A DNA stretch of 64,000 nt. Source: Solwaraspora sp. WMMA2065. GTDB taxonomy: Bacteria > Actinomycetota > Actinomycetes > Mycobacteriales > Micromonosporaceae. Made by a program: the position numbers and the translations under genes. Below, one piece after another: positions 27,102 to 36,996 of the stretch; the stretch's first letter is position 1, and each line of letters opens with the position of its first letter. A model generated the notes under the pieces. The model did no database searches, was not told the DNA's origin, and saw only the letters and a program-made list of their open reading frames with translations. Where the stretch lies: NCBI RefSeq assembly GCF_030345075.1, contig NZ_CP128361.1, positions 3,348,001-3,412,000 on the forward strand, written 5' to 3'.

Positions 27102-28441
27102 TCGACCAGCACGCCGTAGTCGGGGTGCCAGGCCGGGCCGGAGGTCAGCACCGCCGCGGCGGCCGCCGCGTCCAGCCCGGTGCCGGTCATCAGGGCGGCG
27201 AGCCGACCGGAGACGTGGCCGGTGGCGAAGGAGGTGCCGGCCCAGGCGGCGAAGCCGTCGAAGTGCAGCACCGGTTGGCCGGGCAGGACCATCTCCCCGT
27301 CGACGTACGTGCTGGTGCGGTCGCCGTACGCGCTGGCGTCCACCCACGAGCCGTAGTTGCTGTAGTCAGCCGGCACCGGGACGCCGTCGGTCGCGTCGAG
27401 GGCGGCGACGGCCAGCACACCCGGCAGCGCCGCCGGCCAGGACGGACGGCGGGTGCCGGCGTTGCCGGCGGCGGCGACCACCGCCGTCGTCTTGGGCAGC
27501 GCGGCGACGGCGTTGGCCAGCGGCAACGGCGGCTGGTCGTGCTGCGTGAAGTAGCCGAGGGAGAGGTTGATGACCGACACCTGCGGACCGAGCCGGCCGA
27601 TCGCGGCGATCAGGCTCTCCTCGTCGCCGATGCCGTTGGCGTCCAGTGCCGACTCCGGGTCGACCCGTACACCGGGGGCGGCCTGCCGTACGACACCGGC
27701 GACGAAGGTGCCGTGCCCGCCCTGCAGGGCCAGTTGGGTGCCGCCGAGGTACAGCGGGTCCTCGTCGTCGGGCTCCGGCAGGTAGCTGCCGCCGAGCCAG
27801 TCCGGGTGCACGTCGCCGGCGAGCCGCCAGATGCCGGTGTCGCAGACACCGACCGTGACGTCGGCCCCTTCACCGAGCCGGGCCGGATCCGGCGGTGGAA
27901 GCGCGGCCGCTACCCGTGGTGGCCCGCCGGGGTTGCCCATGATGTTGCCGAAGCCGAGCAGGACGTGGTGCGGCTGCACCTGCGGGGCCCGCCCGCCGGG
28001 CCACTGGCGCGGGTCGCGGAGCTTGTCGACCACGGCCGGGACGTCGGTCTCCCGGTCGAAGCACAGCCGGCCGACTTGGGCGAACCCGTCGTCCTCGGTG
28101 ACCTGGTGGCCATCGGCGCGCAGCCGGGCCGTCACCCGCTCGACGTCGGCCGGGGCGACCAGTAGCTGCCGGGGACGGTAGAGGAACTCCTTGCCGGCTG
28201 CCGCGGTGTACCGCCGTACCGCCGGGTGGGCGGCCAGGATCTCCAGGAACGCCCGTTGGTAGCTCTGGTCGAGGGACCGGTCGGCGGGCCCTGGCGCGCC
28301 GGCCTGGCCGGTCGGGTGCGACCAGTTGGTCGCCGGGCCGAGGGGCAGCAGCGCGGCCGCCAGCGCGGACCACCCCATCAGCTGCCGGCGGGAGACCTGC
28401 CCGGGGAGACCCGGCACGGGGTGACGGTGGTCGGACGACAC
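27098..28441 (-). CDS. S8 family subtilisin-like serine protease
   Basis: This 447-residue protease has the full triad: Asp201 in VCDTGI, His243 in GGHGTFVAG and Ser404 in GTSFATGHVSG, with oxyanion Asn327 in AAGNAG. The N-terminus has SRRQLMG followed by a hydrophobic stretch (about residues 17-38), which could be a Tat-type signal or an anchor. Residues 55-170 form an extra N-terminal domain before the catalytic core. The GTG at 28441 follows GGAGG with 5-nt spacing. It heads the operon with the sigma factor and is divergent from the CHAT gene. Whether it works inside or outside the cell is not certain. Confidence 0.9.
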   Translation of the reverse strand: MSSDHRHPVPGLPGQVSRRQLMGWSALAAALLPLGPATNWSHPTGQAGAPGPADRSLDQSYQRAFLEILAAHPAVRRYTAAAGKEFLYRPRQLLVAPADVERVTARLRADGHQVTEDDGFAQVGRLCFDRETDVPAVVDKLRDPRQWPGGRAPQVQPHHVLLGFGNIMGNPGGPPRVAAALPPPDPARLGEGADVTVGVCDTGIWRLAGDVHPDWLGGSYLPEPDDEDPLYLGGTQLALQGGHGTFVAGVVRQAAPGVRVDPESALDANGIGDEESLIAAIGRLGPQVSVINLSLGYFTQHDQPPLPLANAVAALPKTTAVVAAAGNAGTRRPSWPAALPGVLAVAALDATDGVPVPADYSNYGSWVDASAYGDRTSTYVDGEMVLPGQPVLHFDGFAAWAGTSFATGHVSGRLAALMTGTGLDAAAAAAVLTSGPAWHPDYGVLVE

Positions 28442-28607
28442 CTGACCCTCCAAGCGGGTGGGAGACGGGGCCGGCACCACGAGGGCGACCACAGAAGGTT
28501 ACGGGACCGACACGATTATTTCAAAGGATAGTTATGTGTCAATTAAATGACTGGCGCCCGGGTGCCGCCGTTGACCCGGGGTGCACGGGTGGGGAATTCT
28601 CTGTCTC
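28442..28607. promoter_or_regulatory. Divergent promoter region between S8 protease and CHAT genes
   Basis: This 166-bp region contains a strikingly A+T-rich stretch (about 28512-28550), rare in this genome, and should hold back-to-back promoters. No known operator was recognised. It is a plausible target for the encoded sigma factor. Confidence 0.45.
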
Positions 28608-31283
28608 GTGACCGAACGCACCGATTCCGGTGTCGACCTGGCACAGCGGGCCCTGGACACCGTCCAGCGCTACCCACACGAGGCCATCTCGATCGCCCAC
28701 CGGGTGCTTGCCGACGCGCCGGACGCCCGCGCCCGATCCACTGCGGAACGCGCCATCGGCCTGGCGTTACGCGAGCTCAACGACCTAACCGGCGCGGCAC
28801 GCCACCTGCACCGGGCGGTGCGGGCTGGGGACGACGCCCGGCTTCGGGCGCTGGCCCGGATGAGCCTCGGCTACGTCCTGGCCAGCGCCGGCCGGACCAC
28901 TGCCGCGCTGCGGGTCGTCACCCTGGCCCTGCCGCAGCTGACCGGCGCCGACGCCGGCCGGGCCCGGATGCAGCGCGGCGTGGTGCTGCACTACCGGGGC
29001 CGGTTCGACGAGGCGGTCCGCGACTACGACCAGGCGGTGGAGATCGCCCGCCGTGAGGGCGACCTCCTGCTGGAGGCGCGCGCCCGCAACAACCGGGGGC
29101 TGCTCAACGCCCACCTCAACGCCCATCTCGATGCCGACACCGACGACGACCTGAACCGCGCCGCGGCCATCTTCAGTCAGCTCGGGCTGGACCTGGCCGC
29201 CGCCGACGCCCGGTGGAACAGCGGCATCGCCACCGGGCAACGCGGCGACGTGGCCGGCGCGCTGCACTGCTTCGCCGAGGTCGACAACGAGTACCGCCGG
29301 CTCGCAGTGCCCCGCCCCGCGCTGCTGCTGGACCGCTTCGAGCTGTTGCTGTCCGTACCGCTGATCGACGAGGCGGTCACGGTGGCCGAGACCGCCGTGA
29401 CCGAGCTGCGCCGGCTCGGGATGGCCTCGGACCTGGCCGAGGCGCTGCTCGCCCAGGCGCGGGCCGCGCTGCTCGCCGGCGACCTGGCCACCGCGGCCGA
29501 CACCGCCGGGGCGGCACGTAGCCGGTTCCGACGGCAGGGCCGGCGGGCCTGGGCCACCCTCGCCCGACACGTCGAGCTGCGGGCCGGGTACGCCCGGGGC
29601 ACCCGGTCCCCCGCGCTGCTCGCCGCGATGATCCGTACCGCCGACCAGCTCGACGCCACCGGCTGGCCCGGACCCGCCCTCACCAGCAGGATCGAGGCCG
29701 CCCGGCTGGCCACCACGCTGGGCCGGCACAGCCGGGCGGTCGAACTGATGGAGGTCGCCGCGGACGCCCGGCGGCGGGGCACCGCACCCCGCCGCGCCCA
29801 GGGGTGGTACGCCCTGGCGTTGCGCCACCGGCTGGCCGGCGACGAGTCCGGGGCGGCCCGTGCGCTGCGCCACGGTCTAGCGGTACTCGACGGACACCGC
29901 GCCTCGCTCGGCGCGACCGAACTGCGGGCCAACAGCGGGACGTACGGTAAGGAGCTGGCCGCCGAAGGCCTGGACATCGCCATCCAGCGGGGCGCACCGG
30001 CGCAGGTGTTCACCTGGGCGGAACGGTGGCGGGCCAACGCGCTACGGATGCGGCGGGTCTCACCGCCACCGGATCCGGACCTGGCCACCGCGCTGACCGA
30101 GCTGCGGATGGTCAGCGCGGCACTCGAGGACGCGTTGTTGGCCGGCAACCCGGTGCAGACGCTACGCGGCAGTCAGGCCCGGCTGGAGCAGCGGATCCGG
30201 GAGCTGGCCCGAGGGGTCAACGGTGGCGGCGAACTGCTCGCGCCGCCCGGGGTCACCGACCTCGCTGCGGCGCTCGGCGCCGCCGTACTGCTGGAACTGG
30301 TGGCGCACGGCGAGCGGCTGCTCGCGGTGCTGGTCCACGACGGCCGACCGACGCTGCACGACCTCGGGTCGTTGACCGACGCGGTACGGGTGGCCCGGCT
30401 GCACCGGTTCGGGTTGCGCCGGCTGGTCACCACCGGCGACAGCGCCGACGCCCGGACCGGGGTACGGCACACTGCCGGCGCACTGGACCGGCAACTGTTC
30501 GATCCGGTACGCGACCTGATCGCCGACCGTCCGCTGGTGATCGTGCCGATCGGCGACCTGCACGCCGTACCGTGGTCGGGTCTGCCGACCTGTGCGGGCC
30601 GGGCGGTGACGGTGGCGCCATCGGCGACGGCGTGGCTGCGGTCCGCCGGCCGGCGGTCCGGCGGGGTGGATCCGCAGCCGGCCGGCGGACCGGCGGCTGG
30701 GGCGCAGCCGGCCGGCGGGCCGGCGGTGCTGGTGGCCGGGCCGCGACTACCGGCTGCCGAGACCGAGGTACGGCAGCTCAGCGCGGTGCTGCCCGGCTCC
30801 CGCACGCTCACCGGGGCCGCTGCCACCGCCGACGCGGTAACCGGGGCACTCAACGGCGCGCGACTGGCCCACATCGCCGCGCACGGGCGGTTCCGGGCGG
30901 ACAACCCGCTGTTCTCCACACTGGAGCTGGCAGACGGACCATTGACCGCGTACGAACTGGAGCGGATCATCAGTCCGCCCGGTTGCGTGGTGTTGTCGGC
31001 CTGTGATTCCGGGCTGGCCGGGGTCCGCCCCGGCGACGAGGTGATGGGCTTCACCGCGGTGCTGCTGGCGCTGGGCGCCCGCTGTCTGATCGCGACGGTG
31101 CTGCCGGTGCCGGGCGAGCTGACCACCGTGCTAATGCTGGAGTTGCACCGCGAGATGCTGGCCGGGCATGCTCCGGCGGTGGCGCTGGCCCGGGCACAGC
31201 GGGCGTTCGCCGCGGACCCGGACGGTGCGGTCGGGGCCCGGCATGCGACGGCCGCCGCGTTCGTCTGCTTCGGCGCCGGTTGA
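28608..31283 (+). CDS. TPR-CHAT caspase-like protein
   Basis: This 891-residue protein has TPR-like helical repeats over about residues 15-470 and a C-terminal CHAT domain (about 590-890). The caspase-type catalytic dyad is intact: His759 in HIAAHGRF and Cys799 in LSACDSGLAG. The TPR part should bind a partner or inhibitor and the CHAT part should cleave a protein substrate. The known parallel is Csx29, the TPR-CHAT protease of type III-E CRISPR (Craspase), which cleaves Csx30 to free a sigma factor. The start is uncertain (GTG 28608 or GTG 28581). The protein has no signal peptide. The S8 protease and sigma factor are encoded divergently. Confidence 0.9.
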   Translation: MTERTDSGVDLAQRALDTVQRYPHEAISIAHRVLADAPDARARSTAERAIGLALRELNDLTGAARHLHRAVRAGDDARLRALARMSLGYVLASAGRTTAALRVVTLALPQLTGADAGRARMQRGVVLHYRGRFDEAVRDYDQAVEIARREGDLLLEARARNNRGLLNAHLNAHLDADTDDDLNRAAAIFSQLGLDLAAADARWNSGIATGQRGDVAGALHCFAEVDNEYRRLAVPRPALLLDRFELLLSVPLIDEAVTVAETAVTELRRLGMASDLAEALLAQARAALLAGDLATAADTAGAARSRFRRQGRRAWATLARHVELRAGYARGTRSPALLAAMIRTADQLDATGWPGPALTSRIEAARLATTLGRHSRAVELMEVAADARRRGTAPRRAQGWYALALRHRLAGDESGAARALRHGLAVLDGHRASLGATELRANSGTYGKELAAEGLDIAIQRGAPAQVFTWAERWRANALRMRRVSPPPDPDLATALTELRMVSAALEDALLAGNPVQTLRGSQARLEQRIRELARGVNGGGELLAPPGVTDLAAALGAAVLLELVAHGERLLAVLVHDGRPTLHDLGSLTDAVRVARLHRFGLRRLVTTGDSADARTGVRHTAGALDRQLFDPVRDLIADRPLVIVPIGDLHAVPWSGLPTCAGRAVTVAPSATAWLRSAGRRSGGVDPQPAGGPAAGAQPAGGPAVLVAGPRLPAAETEVRQLSAVLPGSRTLTGAAATADAVTGALNGARLAHIAAHGRFRADNPLFSTLELADGPLTAYELERIISPPGCVVLSACDSGLAGVRPGDEVMGFTAVLLALGARCLIATVLPVPGELTTVLMLELHREMLAGHAPAVALARAQRAFAADPDGAVGARHATAAAFVCFGAG

Positions 31284-31458
31284 GCCCAGGTGCCGTCGGC
31301 CGCTCCGCCGTTGGCGTTGTCGAGGGGCCGCAGAATTCGCCTGCCACCGTACCGGACCTCCGGTTAGCTGACGAGCGACGACGCTGGCCGACCCCGCCGG
31401 GCCCGCTGTCACCACCCTGGAAGCAATAGCCCGGGCGGGCGAGGTCGGTGAGCTGTCC

Positions 31459-32313
31459 GTGGTCGATCTGAACTACCCGTTCACTGCGGGAGTCGGTCTG
31501 TCCGAGGTGAAGGACGCGCTTGCCGAGGCCGGCCTGGCCGCCATCGGCATCACGCCGGAGATCTACCTGCGCAGGTTCAGCAAGGGCGCCTTCACCAACC
31601 CGGACCCGGCGGTACGGTCCACCGCGCTCGACCTCATGCACGAGGCGGCCGGAGTCGTCCGCGAGCTCGGCGCCGACTACGTCAAGATCTGGCCTGGTCA
31701 GGACGGCTGGGACTACCCGTTCCAGGTGGACCACCGGCAGCTCTGGGCACTGGCCGTCGACGGCATGCGCGAGCTCGCTGGCGCTCATCCCGACCTGAAG
31801 TTCGCCATCGAGTACAAGCCACGCGAGCCCCGGGTGCACATGACCTGGGACTCCGCCGCCCGTTCGCTGCTGGGCATCCAGCAGATCGGCTTGGACAACG
31901 TCGGGGTCCTGCTCGACTTCGGTCACTCACTGTACGGCGGAGAATCGCCCGCCGACGCCGCTCAGCTGCTCATCGACCACGGCCGGCTCTACGGGATGGA
32001 CGTCAACGACAACCTCCGCGGCTGGGACGACGACCTGGTGGTCGGCACCGTTCACCTCACCGAGATCTTCGAGTTCTTCTACACCCTGCGGGTGAACAAC
32101 TGGGAAGGCGTCTGGCAGCTCGACCAGTTCCCATTCCGGGAGGACAGCGTCGCGGCGGCCCGGCTGTCCATCCGCTTCCTCAAAGCGGTGCACCGAGGTC
32201 TGGACCTGCTCGACATTCAGGCACTACGCGAGGCGCAGCACCGCCAGGACGCACTCACCGCGCAACGCCTGGTGCAGGACGCCCTGTTGCGATCGATGGC
32301 GGTAGACCGATGA
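31459..32313 (+). CDS. Xylose-isomerase-like TIM-barrel protein, N-terminus apparently missing
   Basis: The 284 residues match the sugar-phosphate isomerase/epimerase (AP-endonuclease-2) fold, with metal-ligand segments [24 protein letters not shown] and YGMDVNDN. The GTG at 31459 lacks a good ribosome-binding site. In-frame family-like sequence continues upstream (TLADPAGP ... [12 protein letters not shown]) to a stop at 31369-31371, so about 30-50 N-terminal residues of the usual barrel are absent. It overlaps the transketolase gene by ATGA, so it is the first gene of a four-gene sugar module. It may be a 5'-truncated gene or may start at a rare codon. Confidence 0.75.
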   Translation: MVDLNYPFTAGVGLSEVKDALAEAGLAAIGITPEIYLRRFSKGAFTNPDPAVRSTALDLMHEAAGVVRELGADYVKIWPGQDGWDYPFQVDHRQLWALAVDGMRELAGAHPDLKFAIEYKPREPRVHMTWDSAARSLLGIQQIGLDNVGVLLDFGHSLYGGESPADAAQLLIDHGRLYGMDVNDNLRGWDDDLVVGTVHLTEIFEFFYTLRVNNWEGVWQLDQFPFREDSVAAARLSIRFLKAVHRGLDLLDIQALREAQHRQDALTAQRLVQDALLRSMAVDR

Positions 32314-33203
32314 ACGCGGCACCGGTCGCTGCCCCCGACAACTCGGCGCTGCCGGTTCTCGGTCGGATCGGCCCCGGGGCCGGCCGGGAAGCGATCATCG
32401 CGCACATCCGGGAAGGCGCCCGGCTCATCCGGCGACGCGACATCAGCATGATCAACGCGGCCGGGCTGGGGCATGTCGGTGGCGAGTTCAGTGTCATCGA
32501 CATCCTGGCCACCCTCTATCTGCACGTGCTGGAGATCTCCGCAGACCGACTGGATGATCCCGAGCGAGATCGGCTCATCCTGTCCAAGGGTCACGCGGCC
32601 GGCGCACTCTACGCCACGCTGGCCGCCGCCGGTCTGCTCGACCCTGTCGCCCTGGACACGTTCCTGCAGCCGCTGTCGAAGCTCAACGGACATCCCGACC
32701 GGACCAAGGTCCGCGGTGTCGAGGCCAACACCGGCCCGCTCGGGCACGGTCTGCCGATCGCGGTCGGCACCGCCCTGGCCGGCAAGCTCGACGGTTCCCG
32801 TCGACGCACCTTCGTCGTCCTCGGCGACGGCGAGTTGCAGGAAGGCTCCAACTGGGAGGCGATGATGGCCGCCGCACACCACCGGTTGGAGCGCCTCACC
32901 GCGATTGTCGACCGCAACCGGCTGCAGCAGGGTGCCCGGGTCGCCGACACCAACGAGCTGGAGCCGCTCGCGGACAAGATCCGTGCGTTCGGTTGGCAGC
33001 CGGTCGAGGTAGACGGACACGACCACGGCGCGCTGCTCGACGTGCTCACCCGCGCCCCGGCCGACGGCAAACCCACGTTCGTGATCGCCCACACGGTGAA
33101 GGGCCATCCGATCACCTTTATGAGCGACGAGGTCGCCTGGCACCACAAGGTCCCCGACGCCGACCAGGTTGCCACCGCCCTCGCTGAGTTGGAGACAGAG
33201 TGA
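32310..33203 (+). CDS. Transketolase, N-terminal (TPP-binding) subunit
   Basis: This 297-residue split transketolase half carries the thiamine-diphosphate motif, starting [14 protein letters not shown] (about residues 172-185) and ending near DRNRLQ. The [12 protein letters not shown] and [12 protein letters not shown] segments are typical. It pairs with the C-terminal subunit encoded immediately downstream (GTGA overlap). Split transketolases of this kind serve dedicated sugar pathways, for example apiose or sulfoquinovose breakdown, rather than the general pentose-phosphate pathway. The substrate here is unknown. Confidence 0.92.
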   Translation: MNAAPVAAPDNSALPVLGRIGPGAGREAIIAHIREGARLIRRRDISMINAAGLGHVGGEFSVIDILATLYLHVLEISADRLDDPERDRLILSKGHAAGALYATLAAAGLLDPVALDTFLQPLSKLNGHPDRTKVRGVEANTGPLGHGLPIAVGTALAGKLDGSRRRTFVVLGDGELQEGSNWEAMMAAAHHRLERLTAIVDRNRLQQGARVADTNELEPLADKIRAFGWQPVEVDGHDHGALLDVLTRAPADGKPTFVIAHTVKGHPITFMSDEVAWHHKVPDADQVATALAELETE

Positions 33204-34153
33204 GCGCCTTGACGACCGATCAGGTCCTGCACGACTGCCGCGACGCCTACGCGGCGACCCTCGTCGAGCTCGCAGCAACCGATCCACGGATCGTCGCGGT
33301 GGTCAACGACTCGGTGGGTTCCAGCAAGCTGAGCGAGTTCGGCAGCAGATTTCCTGACCGGCTGATCAACGTCGGCATCGCCGAGCAGGACATGGTGGGC
33401 GTTGCCGCCGGCCTGGCCAACGGCGGGAAGATACCATTCGTCTCGGCCGCCTCGTGCTTCCTCACCGCCCGCGCGCTCGAGCAGATCAAGGTCGACGCCG
33501 CGTACTCCAACCACAACCTGAACCTGTGCGGGATGAGCCCGGGCATGGCGTACGGCGAACTGGGACCCACCCACCACTCGATCGAGGACCTGGCCTGGCT
33601 CCGTGCCATACCCAATCTCACGGTCATCGTGCCCAGCGACCCCGCCGAGACCGGACAGGCGGTCCGCTGGGCGGCCGGACATCCCGGGCCGGTCTTCATC
33701 CGGGTCAGTCGGATGGGAGTCGCTGCGGTCAACGCCGAGAACTACCGCTTCGTGGCCGGGCAGGCGGTCCGGCTCCGCGAAGGAACCGACGTCACGATCA
33801 TCGCCAACGGAACCGTCGTGTCCGCGGCGATGGAGGCCGCCGGCCTGCTGAGTCGGCTTGACATCGAGGCTCGGGTGCTGTCGATGCCGACCGTCAAGCC
33901 GCTCGACGTCGACGCCGTCGTCGCGGCGGCACGGGACACCGGCGCGATCGTCACCGTCGAAGAGGCGCTGACCACGGGTGGCCTGGGCGGAGCGGTCGCG
34001 GAGACCGTTGTGCAGCACCATCCGGTTCCGGTCAGGTTCGTCGGCGTCCCCGGCGTGTTCGCGCCCACCGGTTCGGCCCGGTGGCTGCTGGAGCACTTCG
34101 GGATCTCTCCCGCCGGCATCGTCGACGCGGCCCACCGGGCGCTTCGACGCTGA
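33200..34153 (+). CDS. Transketolase, C-terminal (pyrimidine-binding) subunit
   Basis: This 317-residue second half of the split transketolase has the PYR domain with NVGIAEQDMVGVAAGLA, where the Glu activates thiamine diphosphate (about residue 61). The C-terminal transketolase domain (about 190-310) follows. It begins with GTG inside the previous gene's stop codon. The two subunits should form an alpha2beta2 enzyme. Confidence 0.92.
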   Translation: MSALTTDQVLHDCRDAYAATLVELAATDPRIVAVVNDSVGSSKLSEFGSRFPDRLINVGIAEQDMVGVAAGLANGGKIPFVSAASCFLTARALEQIKVDAAYSNHNLNLCGMSPGMAYGELGPTHHSIEDLAWLRAIPNLTVIVPSDPAETGQAVRWAAGHPGPVFIRVSRMGVAAVNAENYRFVAGQAVRLREGTDVTIIANGTVVSAAMEAAGLLSRLDIEARVLSMPTVKPLDVDAVVAAARDTGAIVTVEEALTTGGLGGAVAETVVQHHPVPVRFVGVPGVFAPTGSARWLLEHFGISPAGIVDAAHRALRR

Positions 34154-34247
34154 CCCGCACGGGGTTCCGAGTGTTCTGCGCGTGCGTCTGCCGACCGGAA
34201 GGCGGGCGCTACGATCGGCAGGGATCGGCCAACCGGCCCTCGGGCAA

Positions 34248-35279
34248 GTGCCAGAGGGTAGCCACCAAGCCGCAGCTGAGGAGGATGTCGTCGGCACGAA
34301 ACCACGAGCGGCATACAGCGACGACCAGGTTCGGCTTGTCGCGAAGGTCGCCCGCATGTACCACGAACGAAACATGCGGCAGACCAGCATCGCCGATGAG
34401 TTGCACATATCGCAGGCACGTGTGTCCAGGCTGCTCAAACGAGCCACTGAGATTGGCATCGTCCGGACGATCGTGTCGCTGCCGGCCGGTGTCCACACCG
34501 ACTTGGAGGAGGCTGTCGAGCAGCAGTACGACCTGCATGAGGCCGTGGTGGTCGATGCCTCGAGTGTGGATGACCTGCTCCCAGCTCTGGGCGCGGCGGC
34601 AGCCGACTACCTGGAGACCACCCTCACCGGCGGTGACCGGGTCGGCATCTCCTCGTGGAGCGCGACTCTGCTGGCCGCTGTCGAACGGATGCGTCCGTCC
34701 CGCGCCCGCGTCGTTGATCAGGTCGTCCAGATCGTCGGTGGCGTCGGGAATCCTCGCGTGCAGGTACGCGCAAACCTGCTGATGAGCCGATTCGCGGCGA
34801 TGACCGGAGCCGAGCCACTTTTCATGCCGGCGCCGGCGATGCTCGGCACCGAGGCTGCTCGCGAGGCGTTGTTGCGGGATCCCACTGTCGCGGAAGTGCT
34901 GCAGACCTGGCCGAAGCTGACGATGGCACTGGTCGGCATCGGCAGCCTCGAGCCCTCGCCACTGCTACTCGAGAGCGGCAACGCCCTCGCGGAGCCTGAC
35001 CAGGCGGCCCTACGCGCCGGCGGTGCCGTAGGGGATGTCTGTCTGCGGTTCTACGACGCCGTAGGTCAGGCCGTGCACACCCCGCTCAGCGACCGAATCC
35101 TTGGCATCAGTCCCACAGAGTTGCAGACGATTCCCCGGAGAGTCGCCGTCGCTGGCGGGAGGAACAAGCTCGCCGCCATCCGCGGCGCGCTGCTCGGCAA
35201 GCACGTCAATGTGCTCATCACCGACCTCACGGTCGCCCAGCTTCTGGTTGACACCCCAGATCGACCTACTTCCCGGTAG
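34248..35279 (+). CDS. SorC/DeoR-type sugar-binding transcriptional regulator
   Basis: The N-terminal helix-turn-helix (RQTSIADELHISQARVSRLLKRA) is followed by the SorC sugar-phosphate-binding domain (about residues 90-340), including GDRVGISSWSATL and VGGVGNPRVQV. Effectors are usually phosphorylated sugars. The start is unsettled: no ATG, GTG or TTG lies near the strong GAGGAGG at 34278-34284 in this frame, and the nearest is GTG 34248. An ATG just after GAGGAGG is in another frame, so a one-base sequence error or frameshift is possible. It probably regulates the upstream transketolase operon. Confidence 0.82.
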   Translation: MPEGSHQAAAEEDVVGTKPRAAYSDDQVRLVAKVARMYHERNMRQTSIADELHISQARVSRLLKRATEIGIVRTIVSLPAGVHTDLEEAVEQQYDLHEAVVVDASSVDDLLPALGAAAADYLETTLTGGDRVGISSWSATLLAAVERMRPSRARVVDQVVQIVGGVGNPRVQVRANLLMSRFAAMTGAEPLFMPAPAMLGTEAAREALLRDPTVAEVLQTWPKLTMALVGIGSLEPSPLLLESGNALAEPDQAALRAGGAVGDVCLRFYDAVGQAVHTPLSDRILGISPTELQTIPRRVAVAGGRNKLAAIRGALLGKHVNVLITDLTVAQLLVDTPDRPTSR

Positions 35280-35996
35280 CTCATTCGATTTTGTTTCGCC
35301 GAGGCCAGCGAAACTGGTAAGTCTGGCAGGTCGACAAGATTGCCTACCGCCGCAGTCAACCGATGTCGCACCCTCGTCGAGCGGGTATTCATAACCGACT
35401 TTCCTTGCAGCGCCCGACCCCTACTGGCATGATGAGGTGTGGACAACACGCGCCGGGAGCCCAGAAGCGCTGATGTTCCGTGGCCGAGGGCAACGGCGAC
35501 GGACGCACCCGTCCCTCGACGACGTAGCTGAGGGCAAAGGCCAGCAGTAGCACGCCGGCCACCCGGCGAAAAGCAGGCCCACGCCCTCAGCTACGCCCAT
35601 CGCGGCGTCGCGCGGTCACCGCAACGACGCTCGCTGTCGCATGCGCAGCGCCCACTGGAAAGCGTCAGCCCGGCCGAGCACCCACAAACACCGACGCCAA
35701 TCAAGGCGAAACAGCGCGCCCAACGGGCATAGAGTAGATATTCAGTGACGACTACCCTTGCAGTCGCGATTCACATCTGCGACGATGAATGTATATATGG
35801 CTTTCGGGAGACCGGGGACGCTGCTCGTTCTGTGGCCGAGGGCAACGGCCGCGGAGACTTTCGTCCTTCATACCCGCAGCTGGGGCGACAGCCGGCGAGA
35901 TGTCCATTCACATTCTGGCAGCAATGCGCTCAGCTCAGGTCCAGCTGCGCTGTTCGCCGCCCGTTCTCCTGATTAGGGTGGCAGAGAGGAAGCCCG
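35280..35996. other. Intergenic region with 18-bp direct repeat, no gene seen
   Basis: This 717-bp stretch has only short reading frames with atypical codon use. An identical 18-bp sequence, GTGGCCGAGGGCAACGGC, occurs at 35480-35497 and 35832-35849. The right end supplies the ribosome-binding site (GAGAGGAA) of the CBM2 gene. It may contain remnants of older insertions and the promoter of the secreted enzyme. Confidence 0.5.
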
Positions 35997-36926
35997 ATGA
36001 GGCTTGCCCACCACAAGAGAACTCGACTGTCCGGACTCCGACGTAGCGCGCTGGCCGCGACCGCGCTCGTCGTGGCTTCCACCGCGACAGTCGCCGTCGC
36101 CACTCAAGCCAGCGCCGCAGCCGGTTGCCGGGTCAACTACAACATCACCAGCCAGTGGTCCGGCGGCTTCGGCGCGACCATCGACATCACCAACCTCGGC
36201 GACCCGATCTCCGGCTGGACACTCCAGTTCACCTTCCCCGCAGGCCAGACAATCACTCAGCTCTGGAACGGCTCGGTCAGCCAGTCCGGCAGCAACGTGA
36301 CCGTCAGAAACGCCTCGTACAACGGCAACATTCCCACCAACGGCACCGTCAGCCCAGGGTTCAACGGAGCCTGGACCAACAACAACCCGAAACCCACCTC
36401 GTTCACCCTGAACGGCACCGTCTGCACCGGCTCCACCACCCCCACCACCGCACCACCCACCACCGCACCACCCACCACCGCACCACCCACCACCGCACCA
36501 CCCACCACCGCACCACCCACTCAGACGGTCTTCGCCATCAACGCTGGCGGCAGCGCCTTCACCAGCTCGGACGGCACCGCCTTCGCTGCCGACACCGGCT
36601 TCTCCGGCGGCTCCACCTACACCGTCAGCGACTCCATCAACGGCACTACCGACGACGCTCTCTTCCAGAGCGAACGCTACGGCAACCTCAGCTACTCAGC
36701 CGCAGTGCCGAACGGCTACTACACCGTCACCCTCTACTTCGCCGAGGTCTACCACACCGCAGCCGGCCTCCGGAGCTTCGACGTCCTCATGGAGGACACC
36801 GAACAGGTCAGCGACCTCGACATCTTCGCCCGAGTCGGCGCGGACACCGCCTATACCACCCAGAGCTCCGTGGCAGTCGGCGACGGCACCATCAACATCC
36901 AATTCGTATCCAACGTCGAGAACTGA
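35997..36926 (+). pseudogene. CBM2-malectin secreted enzyme, 5' fragment (split by IS3 element)
   Basis: This fragment encodes a signal peptide (cut near ASA-A, residue 41), a family 2 cellulose/xylan-binding module (about 43-142), a Thr/Pro linker of five APPTT-type repeats, and most of a malectin domain (about 175-308). The reading frame ends at TGA 36924-36926, which is the first three bases of the inserted element. The missing end of the malectin domain resumes in frame at 38224. The fragment could still be made as a truncated secreted carbohydrate-binding protein. Confidence 0.9.
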
Positions 36927-36996
36927 GGTGCCCCGAGGATTCCGGACAGGGAGCCAATAAGGTTACCCTGTAAGGAAAATCGAGGGAAGAAGCGCG

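Noticed and set aside
35745-36046. Three overlapping small frames of 72-85 codons
   Set aside because: Irregular codon use, no ribosome-binding sites and no recognisable protein features; they lie in the leader of the CBM2 gene.
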